DNA of 5,760 nucleotides from Elusimicrobiota bacterium (GTDB lineage: Bacteria > Elusimicrobiota > Elusimicrobia > F11). Below, one piece after another: positions 1 through 4,561 of this stretch (position 1 is its first letter; the number at the start of each line of letters is the position of its first letter). The stretch is taken from the NCBI GenBank assembly GCA_022709485.1, contig JAKLIS010000111.1:1-5760 (forward strand). Reading direction: 5' to 3'. The translations under genes were made by a program, and so were the position numbers. The notes beneath the pieces were generated by a model. The model ran no database searches. It worked only from the letters and a program-made list of their open reading frames with translations, and had not been told where the DNA came from.

Positions 1-130
1 CAAACGGCGAATTCCCCGCCCATCCATGCCTCCATACTATGGTTTAGCCGTCGGTCTCGAAAGAGGGGGGGCCGCTTCTGCCATTCCGCGTTAACTTGAC
101 GCCTCCCGCCCCATCCCCTAAAAAAAGCCC

Positions 131-298
131 ATGGCCCAAGGCGAACCCCCAGCCGGCTTTAAAAAACCCAAAGAAGAGCGCTTTGCAATTATTTCCCCGT
201 TGGCGCTTGGCGTGTTGGTGCTCTTATTGGGATTTTATATCCCCCCTTTTCTGAGGAATATTCTTGGGCAAATCGCGTCCGGATTCGGAGCAAAGTAA
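131..298 (+). pseudogene. C-terminal tail of a HyfF-like (ND5/MrpA-family) membrane subunit, upstream part missing or broken
   Basis: The frame from 131 encodes 55 residues ending directly before the next start codon. It has a polar lead (MAQGEPPAGFKKPKEER), one hydrophobic segment at about residues 19-40 with a GFYIPPFL motif, and a short amphipathic end. A Gly-x-Pro-Pro stretch followed by a last membrane helix with a 'Y-[IV]-P-P' motif is typical of the end of hydrogenase-4 subunit F and related proton-pumping antiporter-like subunits. The place just before hyfG fits as well. In-frame stops lie at 92-94 and 119-121, and none of the three forward frames over 1-130 gives the membrane protein that should precede it. 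The ATG at 131 has no clear ribosome binding site. The most likely reading is a gene broken by frameshift, rearrangement or assembly error near the contig edge. A free-standing single-helix protein is the alternative. Family assignment is from memory of the motif and is moderate. Confidence 0.5.
287..290 (+). promoter_or_regulatory. Ribosome binding site of the Ehr large subunit
   Basis: GGAG lies 8 bases before the ATG at 299, inside the last codons of the HyfF-like tail. It supports that ATG as the start and suggests translation coupled to the upstream reading frame. Confidence 0.6.
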
Positions 299-1765
299 AT
301 GGGAAAATCAGGTTTGATCGCGCGCAATACAGAAGTCATCAACATTCATGACATTCCGGGTTTGTCCATGGAAGAATTCCGGCAAACCGTCATCGAAAAG
401 GTGCACCTGGGAGAGCGAATTGCCTCATTGTTTGGGCTGCCTGCCAAGGAACCTGACCAAAAAAAGGTAATAGCCGTTTTGGCCGACGGCGCCAATGGCA
501 GTTTTTCAATATTTTCAACGATTTGCGGCCGTGAATATCCCTCCCTATCGAACGAATGTCCCCAAGCAGAGCTATTTGAAAGGGAAATGGCTGAACAATG
601 GGGCCTTATTCCTACGGGACATCCATGGTTAAAGCCCGTGAGATTTCCCTTGGGCCGTTCTGATTACTTTCAAGTTGAGGGAGAAGAAATCCACGAAGTC
701 GCTGTCGGCCCTGTTCATGCCGGAATTATTGAACCGGGCCATTTCCGGTTCCAATGTCATGGAGAAGACGCCTTGACCTTGGAAATATCTCTGGGGTATC
801 AGTACCGGGGAGTGGAATCCAAACTCGCGGGCGGCCCGGATAAGCGGACGCTTCATTATTTTGAAACCTTGGCCGGAGACACAACCATGGGGCACGCCAC
901 CGCTTATGCTCATCTGGTGGAATCTCTGGGGCGCTGTGAGGTTCCCGCCCGGGCAGACGCCATCCGAGCCATCGCCTTGGAATTAGAACGGCTCGCCAAC
1001 CACGCTGGCGACATTGGGGCTTTGGCGGGAGATGTGGGATATCTTCCCACCGCATCTTATTGCGGGCGCCTACGGGGAGATTTCCTCAATATGACGGCAA
1101 CCATCTGTGGAAATCGGTTTGGACGGGGACTGGTGAGGGCTGGCGGCGTCCAATTTGACATTTCCAACGGCTTTAAAGAGCGGATTTTGGAGAGTTTGGA
1201 AAAAACTATGACGGGTTTAACGGAAGCCGCCCAACTCCTTTGGCATACCCCCTCTGTGCTATCCCGTTTTGAAGGAACGGGGGGCGTATCGACAGAAATA
1301 TGCGAGCAGTTAGGGATGGTGGGACCGGCGGCCCGCGCCTGCGGGTTTGAAAGGGACGCGCGGCTCGAATATCCCTCCGGCTATTTCCGGTTTTCGCATA
1401 TTCCAGTGTCTACTTGGCACACGGGAGACGTCTTTTCCCGGGCCTATTTGAGGTGGATTGAAATTCAAAGATCAGCCGCTTATGTTCGGGATCAATTAGA
1501 GCAATTGCCGGAGAGCCCCCTTCGCGCGGAATTGAACCCCCTCGCTAATGACAGCATGGTAATCTCGCTAACGGAAGGATGGCGCGGAGAAATCTGCCAT
1601 GTCGCTATTACTGATGAAAAAGGGAAATTTGTCCGGTATAAAGTGGTCGATCCTTCGTTTCATAACTGGAAGGGACTCGCAATGGCTTTGCGCGGCGCGC
1701 AGATTTCCGATTTTCCGCTTATCAACAAGAGTTTTAATTTGTCTTACGCCGGTCACGATTTATAA
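299..1765 (+). CDS. Ehr-type large subunit (HyfG/HycE/NuoCD-like) lacking the NiFe-binding cysteines
   Basis: This 488-residue protein joins a NuoC-like N-terminal domain (about 1-120; FEREMAEQWGL then GHPWLKPVRFP) to a NuoD/hydrogenase large-subunit domain (about 125-488; VGPVHAGIIEPGHFRF at 137-152, YQYRGVES at 168-175). In real group 4 hydrogenases the active site is held by two CxxC motifs. The first site here reads LAGDTTMGHATAY (191-203), placing Ala192 and Thr195 at the cysteine positions. The second reads DPSFHNW (451-457), placing Ser453 and Asn456 there. So no NiFe centre can be bound in the usual way. This is the mark of energy-converting hydrogenase-related (Ehr) complexes, thought to be membrane-bound ion-pumping oxidoreductases of unknown electron partners. 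The start ATG directly follows the upstream stop and has GGAG at 287-290, 8 bases away. The length is near that expected for a fused NuoCD-type subunit without the NiFe-maturation C-terminal extension. Family confidence is high; the substrate is unknown. Confidence 0.92.
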   Translation: MGKSGLIARNTEVINIHDIPGLSMEEFRQTVIEKVHLGERIASLFGLPAKEPDQKKVIAVLADGANGSFSIFSTICGREYPSLSNECPQAELFEREMAEQWGLIPTGHPWLKPVRFPLGRSDYFQVEGEEIHEVAVGPVHAGIIEPGHFRFQCHGEDALTLEISLGYQYRGVESKLAGGPDKRTLHYFETLAGDTTMGHATAYAHLVESLGRCEVPARADAIRAIALELERLANHAGDIGALAGDVGYLPTASYCGRLRGDFLNMTATICGNRFGRGLVRAGGVQFDISNGFKERILESLEKTMTGLTEAAQLLWHTPSVLSRFEGTGGVSTEICEQLGMVGPAARACGFERDARLEYPSGYFRFSHIPVSTWHTGDVFSRAYLRWIEIQRSAAYVRDQLEQLPESPLRAELNPLANDSMVISLTEGWRGEICHVAITDEKGKFVRYKVVDPSFHNWKGLAMALRGAQISDFPLINKSFNLSYAGHDL

Positions 1766-1770
1766 AAGGA
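1766..1770 (+). promoter_or_regulatory. Ribosome binding site candidate for the Ehr small subunit, unusually far from its start
   Basis: AAGGA directly follows the stop codon of the large subunit. It is 17 bases from the ATG at 1788, which is longer than usual, and directly abuts an ATG at 1771 in another frame that would give only ten codons. A run of eight A (1779-1786) lies between the two. One extra A there would put the ATG at 1771 in frame with the small subunit. Confidence 0.4.
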
Positions 1771-1787
1771 ATGAATTTAAAAAAAAT

Positions 1788-2549
1788 ATGTATGAAGTTT
1801 TGAAAGCCCGTTTGAACCAGGGGAAAAAAACCGTTTCCTTTCCGAAGGAAAAACCTGTTTTGCCGTTGCATTTCCGAGGAAAACCGGCGGTTGAACCTTC
1901 TTTTTGCGACGCAGGCTGTGAGGCGTGCGCCTCTGCTTGTCCCACGGGAGCCATCCGTCCTGAAAATAAAAAGATAAGTTTTGATTTGGGCCGTTGCCTT
2001 TTTTGCACGGACTGCCAAGAGGCTTGTCCCAAACACCTCATCAAATTCACCAATGAATACCGGCTGGCCTCCCGAAAACGCGAAGACCTTTTTATGAGAG
2101 ATAATGAAATGGTGTTGGCGGACGCCCTTGATAAAAAAATGCGAAAAATTTTCGGGCGGTCTTTAAAACTGAGGCAGGTTTCGGCAGGCGGATGCAACGG
2201 CTGCGAAGCAGACACCAATGTTTTAACAACTATCGTCTACGATCTCGGCAGATTTGGCATTCAATTTGTGGCCTCTCCCCGTCATGCCGACGGCCTACTT
2301 ATCACGGGACCCGTCACAGACAACATGAAGCTCGCCCTCCAGAAAACCTACGAGGCGGTCCCGGCCCCTAAAATTGTGATTGTCGTTGGGGCCTGCGCGA
2401 TTTCAGGGGGGCCTTTTATTGATCACCCAGAAGTTCATAATGGCGCAAGCGGAATTGTCCCCGTCGATTTATTTATTCCTGGTTGCCCCCCCCATCCTGT
2501 CACCATTCTTGATGGTCTTCTTCGGTTAATGGGAAAGATAGAAAAGTAG
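1788..2549 (+). CDS. Ehr-type small subunit (HyfI/NuoB-like) with fused N-terminal 2[4Fe-4S] ferredoxin domain
   Basis: This 253-residue protein is the electron-transfer partner of the large subunit on the cytoplasmic side of the membrane. Residues 40-81 form a two-cluster ferredoxin domain. The first motif is C40-x3-C44-x2-C47-x3-C51-P, one residue longer than canonical, and the second is C70-x2-C73-x2-C76-x3-C80-P. Residues 125-250 are the NuoB/HyfI domain, with the proximal cluster ligands C136 and C139 (GGCNGCEAD), C203 (VGACAISGG) and C233 (IPGCPPHP). All expected iron-sulfur ligands are present, so electron transfer should work although the partner lacks a NiFe site. Fusion of the HyfH/NuoI-like ferredoxin to the HyfI part is a feature I recall from Ehr small subunits. 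The open frame extends back to 1599 inside the large-subunit gene, but that part is only an out-of-frame reading, and homology begins at MYEVLKARL. The gene starts 22 bases after the upstream stop and ends the operon. Confidence 0.92.
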   Translation: MYEVLKARLNQGKKTVSFPKEKPVLPLHFRGKPAVEPSFCDAGCEACASACPTGAIRPENKKISFDLGRCLFCTDCQEACPKHLIKFTNEYRLASRKREDLFMRDNEMVLADALDKKMRKIFGRSLKLRQVSAGGCNGCEADTNVLTTIVYDLGRFGIQFVASPRHADGLLITGPVTDNMKLALQKTYEAVPAPKIVIVVGACAISGGPFIDHPEVHNGASGIVPVDLFIPGCPPHPVTILDGLLRLMGKIEK

Positions 2550-2553
2550 CTGT

Positions 2554-3240
2554 TTAAGATTTCTTTTCAAAAAACAACTGGCAGAAGCGAGAGTGGATCA
2601 TATGAGCCCAATATTTCATGGCATTATCCACATCACCCCATGAGTGAAAGGCTGCGCTGGAATATTTTTCTTCAATCCGGCGATCGAAGGCTGCCGCCAG
2701 AAGTTCTCCCGTTTCGGCATTGGTAATTTTTATTTCCGCGCTCACCTCTCCCACCGCCAATGGTTTTCCGGAAGCAAAGTCTTTGACAACGGAGGGAATG
2801 ACTCCCACCGGCACTACGCTGGAGAGAAAGTTGGGTACGAACGCGCGCTTTTTTGCGTTAAAAATGGCCACTTGTAACCGGAGGGTTTTGGGACCGCGTT
2901 CACTTGCCAATGGAAAATCATTTTTAAGCTCATCTTGAAGATAAGAATAAAGGTTGTTGGCTAATTTTTGGAGTTCGTTGATATCTTCTTCCGATGCCTT
3001 CTCGGGCCTTTGGAAGATCACGGGATCAATGTAAATACTATCGTACAAATTCACATCCACCCCCGGTTTGACATACCGCAACAACATCTGGTCTTTCTCG
3101 CCTTTGGAAAGGAGGCTGGTTTCGAAACCCAGCAATGAGGTTTTGGGAACGTCCATTTTCCGGGCTTGTTTCGTGGTGCCGCAGCCGATCGTGAGTCCGC
3201 CCAAAAAAATCAAAGTCAGTATTGAAAGTCTTCTATTCAT
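2554..3240 (-). CDS. DUF3313-type lipoprotein
   Basis: This 228-residue protein has a short basic N-terminus (MNRR), a hydrophobic stretch to residue 19, and a lipobox-like site ending at Cys20 (LTIGC), so it is probably a lipoprotein of the outer or inner membrane. The mature part has a 'YDSIYIDPV' segment at 66-74, a strand near LRLQVAIFNAK (120-130), then GEVSAEIKITNAETGELLAA (164-183) and a C-terminal SWGDVDNAMKYWAHMI helix (200-215). This layout matches my memory of the DUF3313 family, whose function is unknown. The start has AAAAGGAG only 2 bases upstream. The gene begins 11 bases after an RND transporter tail, suggesting that it once formed an efflux-linked operon with that pump. Its stop lies 4 bases from the stop of the convergent small-subunit gene. 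The family call is moderate; the lipoprotein call is good, although the lipobox has Thr rather than Leu at position -3. Confidence 0.78.
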   Translation of the reverse strand: MNRRLSILTLIFLGGLTIGCGTTKQARKMDVPKTSLLGFETSLLSKGEKDQMLLRYVKPGVDVNLYDSIYIDPVIFQRPEKASEEDINELQKLANNLYSYLQDELKNDFPLASERGPKTLRLQVAIFNAKKRAFVPNFLSSVVPVGVIPSVVKDFASGKPLAVGEVSAEIKITNAETGELLAAAFDRRIEEKYSSAAFHSWGDVDNAMKYWAHMIHSRFCQLFFEKKS

Positions 3241-3242
3241 GA

Positions 3243-3250
3243 CTCCTTTT
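3243..3250 (-). promoter_or_regulatory. Ribosome binding site of the lipoprotein gene with very short spacing
   Basis: On the - strand AAAAGGAG ends 2 bases before the ATG at 3240. The sequence is strong but the spacing is shorter than usual. The next in-frame ATG would remove the signal peptide, so this start is kept. The site falls in the 11 bases between the RND tail stop and the lipoprotein start. Confidence 0.45.
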
Positions 3251-3251
3251 A

Positions 3252-3458
3252 TTAATGGCTTTTTTGATCTTCGCGTGTCACAATTCGGGCCGTGATATTT
3301 TTATCAGCCCAGATCCGGAACCGCTCGATATAAGAATAGGCCGCCGGCACAACAAAAAGAGTGAGAAATGTCGATGTTATTGTCCCGCCAATCACGGCCA
3401 CACCCATGCTGGTCCGCTGGCTGGACGCTTCATTCATGCCGATCGCAATGGGAAGCAT
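3252..3458 (-). pseudogene. Orphan C-terminal tail of an RND (AcrB/HME-like) efflux transporter
   Basis: The frame encodes 68 residues beginning MLPIAIGMNEASSQRTSM and continuing through GVAVIGGTITSTFLTLFVVP to a polar end. This is the last transmembrane segment and the end of an RND inner-membrane pump, where 'GMLPLA...P[MS]..AVIGG..TST.LTL.VVP' is very characteristic. The conserved Gly before Met is still present (codon at 3461-3459), but four codons further upstream the frame is lost at a stop (3476-3474). An intact pump has about 1000 residues or more, so over 90% is missing. What lies upstream is instead the 3' end of an unrelated cysteine-rich protein gene. Two in-frame ATGs (3458 and 3437) could in principle restart translation and give a one-helix protein. 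The 3437 ATG overlaps the stop of the upstream gene as ATGA. It could not act as a pump. Assembly chimera is an alternative explanation. Confidence 0.85.
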
Positions 3459-3799
3459 TCCTCGGGGAGTTTTTCAAACTTGGACATGAGGCAATTTTTA
3501 ATTCGACCGTAACCAGGCCGGACATCCCAGCAATAATCTCTGGCGGGGGTACTACAGGCTTCTCCCACACGTCTTAAAACCGCTCCCATTTTTTTTAACC
3601 ACTCTTCGCACCGAATCCCTAAATTTCTCTGGTTGGATCGGAGGCAATTCTCCAGCTCCCCCCAACCCGGCGCCAAATTGCCGCAATATTTCTCCACATC
3701 AGAATCACAGGGATTGGCCCCCACCCAAGAACTCCAACCTAATCCAATCATGGCTGCAAAAATGAACTTCGCCACCAACTTTCTTTCATTGACCCCCAT
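3434..3799 (-). CDS. Small secreted protein with two cysteine-rich GLG1-type repeats, 3' end fused to RND sequence
   Basis: This 121-residue protein has a signal peptide (MGVNERKLVAKFIFAAMIGL, then a likely cut after GA at 27-28) and two repeats with the same cysteine spacing, C-x7-C-x12-C-x11-C, at C31/C39/C52/C64 and C82/C90/C103/C115. The segments CDSDVEKYCGNLAPGWGELE and the corresponding second repeat resemble the Cys-rich GLG1 (Golgi apparatus protein 1) repeat, which also occurs in small periplasmic bacterial proteins of unknown role. The eight cysteines probably form disulfides. The frame opens at 3925, but the ATG at 3799 has AAGGGG 4 bases upstream and starts the signal peptide cleanly. 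The last conserved Cys (codon 3457-3455) is followed only by FPLRSA, encoded by RND pump sequence read in another frame. The natural C-terminus is therefore probably lost, though both repeats are complete. Confidence 0.75.
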   Translation of the reverse strand: MGVNERKLVAKFIFAAMIGLGWSSWVGANPCDSDVEKYCGNLAPGWGELENCLRSNQRNLGIRCEEWLKKMGAVLRRVGEACSTPARDYCWDVRPGYGRIKNCLMSKFEKLPEECFPLRSA

Positions 3800-3803
3800 A
3801 AGT

Positions 3804-3809
3804 CCCCTT
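3804..3809 (-). promoter_or_regulatory. Ribosome binding site that sets the start of the cysteine-rich protein
   Basis: On the - strand AAGGGG ends 4 bases before the ATG at 3799. It favours this start over the longer frame opening at 3925, whose extra 42 residues lack signal-peptide character and would bury the signal peptide internally. Confidence 0.5.
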
Positions 3810-3860
3810 ATTCTAAAGTTCGACTCCAAATCAAGACTTCCCAGAGATGTGCGAACCATA

Positions 3861-3885
3861 GTTTCGATTAAAAACCTATCGAAAC
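3861..3885. promoter_or_regulatory. Perfect 8-bp inverted repeat, possible operator
   Basis: GTTTCGAT and ATCGAAAC are separated by 9 bases. No T-run follows on either strand, so this is not a terminator. It sits 62 bases upstream of the ATG of the - strand cysteine-rich gene, a position suited to a repressor or activator site. The regulator is unknown. Confidence 0.35.
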
Positions 3886-3935
3886 CGTCTCGAACCAAGC
3901 ACTTCGAGTAAAATTTCCCTGACAAAGGTCAGTGA

Positions 3936-3973
3936 AAATTACCTGCACGCTTCTAAATTTCCTGCGCGCTTCC
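3936..3973. repeat. 19-bp imperfect tandem duplication
   Basis: Two adjacent 19-base units (3936-3954 and 3955-3973) share the pattern AAATTwCCTGCrCGCTTCy and match at 16 of 19 positions. A weaker similarity to the start of the unit (AAATTTCCCTG) is seen at 3911-3921. A binding-site pair or simple replication slippage are both possible. Confidence 0.5.
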
Positions 3974-4360
3974 AACAGGTTTCGCATCAAGAATAGATCA
4001 AATACGCGATTTAAAGTTGGGTTTGCCTCAGTTAACCATAACGGATCGATTCGATATCGAACGAGTCAGCTTTTGGAAAGGCCAAAAACACGTTTTATTC
4101 CCGGATCAAGCATCCTTATTATTGGAAAGACCCGATTCCAAATTCTGCTCAAAAAAGCTCGCGAGTAAAAAGAAATGTTGGATAAAAACCCTGGGTTAAC
4201 GCGAAAGGATTAATCCCTGTCCAACCTCCCATTCGAACCAATGGCTCATCCAAAAAAACATGATAAAGCCTCATAAGTTACCCGATTGGACCATTTGTTA
4301 ATTCCCCCCCCGACAGTTTTGTTGCCTGTTTTTGTCTTTAAAATTGCGCTGGGTGCAAAA

Positions 4361-4458
4361 ACTGAAAGAGGGTCAGTAAAACCGTTAAATTAGAGCCATT
4401 AACGGATTCCTTTGTGGTTTCCGGAGGGAATTGATCGGCTTGTGAAGCCGGTTTTTTT
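4361..4458 (+). ncRNA. Candidate structured RNA or leader: three successive hairpins ending in a terminator
   Basis: Hairpin 1 pairs ACTGA (4361-4365) with TCAGT (4373-4377). Hairpin 2 pairs CCGTTAA (4382-4388) with TTAACGG (4399-4405) around a 10-base loop. Hairpin 3 is the terminator at 4436-4458. No + strand gene lies between 2549 and this point, so an RNA ending here must begin in the intergenic region. It would be either a small RNA or an attenuated 5' leader of the beta-barrel gene that starts 104 bases after the T-run. Bases GAGCC (4393-4397) in the loop of hairpin 2 can pair with GGCTT (4437-4441), the 5' arm of the terminator, so a competing fold exists. I do not recognise a known riboswitch class, and the 5' end is not defined. 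Confidence 0.3.
4436..4458 (+). terminator. Rho-independent terminator
   Basis: CGGCTT (4436-4441), loop GTG and AAGCCG (4445-4450) make a perfect 6-bp GC-rich stem. G4451 and seven T (4452-4458) follow on the + strand. The mirrored side has no comparable T-run next to the stem on the - strand, so it should act on + strand transcripts. Confidence 0.7.
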
Positions 4459-4502
4459 AAACCCCATTTCGGCTCACCTCACCGACATAATTTTTTTGAA
4501 TG

Positions 4503-4530
4503 TTGCATTATTTGGAATGATCGCTATCCT
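4503..4530 (+). promoter_or_regulatory. Weak sigma70-like promoter candidate for the YaiO-type gene
   Basis: TTGCAT (4503-4508) and TATCCT (4525-4530) are 16 bases apart, and the second lies about 30 bases before the ATG at 4562. Only the -10 match is fair and the -35 is poor. The position, downstream of the terminator, is what makes it worth listing. Confidence 0.2.
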
Positions 4531-4561
4531 AATATCAGGTTTAAAAATCAACCTATTTTCT

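Larger units (their letters stand above)
3800..4561. other. Gene-poor intergenic stretch with several short repeats and hairpins
   Basis: No convincing gene was found on either strand. Frames over 60 codons here start at GTG or TTG, are rich in Arg/Lys/Ser/Phe and resemble no family I know. The stretch is AT-richer than its flanks and holds an 8-bp inverted repeat (3861-3885), a 5-bp hairpin CTGAC-AAAG-GTCAG (3919-3932), a 19-bp imperfect tandem repeat (3936-3973), the palindromes TCGATATCGA (4051-4060), CTCGCGAG (4158-4165) and GGATTAATCC (4207-4216), two GTTAAC sites (4031-4036 and 4195-4200), a run of eight C (4304-4311), and a chain of + strand hairpins ending in a terminator (4361-4458). 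It lies between divergent genes, so promoters for both should be inside it. Confidence 0.6.

Noticed and set aside
299..1765. Calling the large subunit an active [NiFe]-hydrogenase or plain NADH dehydrogenase subunit
   Set aside because: Both CxxC motifs are missing, which excludes a normal NiFe site. The EPGHFRF and AGDTTMGHATAY motifs are closer to group 4 hydrogenase-like proteins than to NuoD.
1599..1787. Extension of the small-subunit frame back into the large-subunit gene
   Set aside because: It is an out-of-frame reading of the C-terminus of the large subunit with no similarity to small subunits, and family homology begins at the ATG at 1788.
3800..3925. N-terminal extension of the cysteine-rich protein from the start at 3925
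   Set aside because: It would place the signal peptide at residue 43 and onward. The ATG at 3799 has a suitable ribosome binding site, and the extension spans the inverted repeat.
3932..4199. Two overlapping + strand frames of 60-78 codons starting at GTG 3932 and TTG 4017
   Set aside because: They have non-ATG starts, a composition of basic and random-looking residues, and no recognisable motif. The first runs through the 19-bp tandem repeat. Most likely chance open frames.
4355..4458. A cyclic-di-GMP (GEMM) riboswitch in the leader of the beta-barrel gene
   Set aside because: The GTAAAACC stretch is reminiscent, but the second conserved GCAAAGCC-type stretch after the first stem is not found, so the class cannot be supported by eye.
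4517..4561. Earlier start of the YaiO-type gene at ATG 4517
   Set aside because: It would add 15 mostly hydrophobic residues before a good signal peptide, lacks a properly spaced ribosome binding site and overlaps the promoter candidate.
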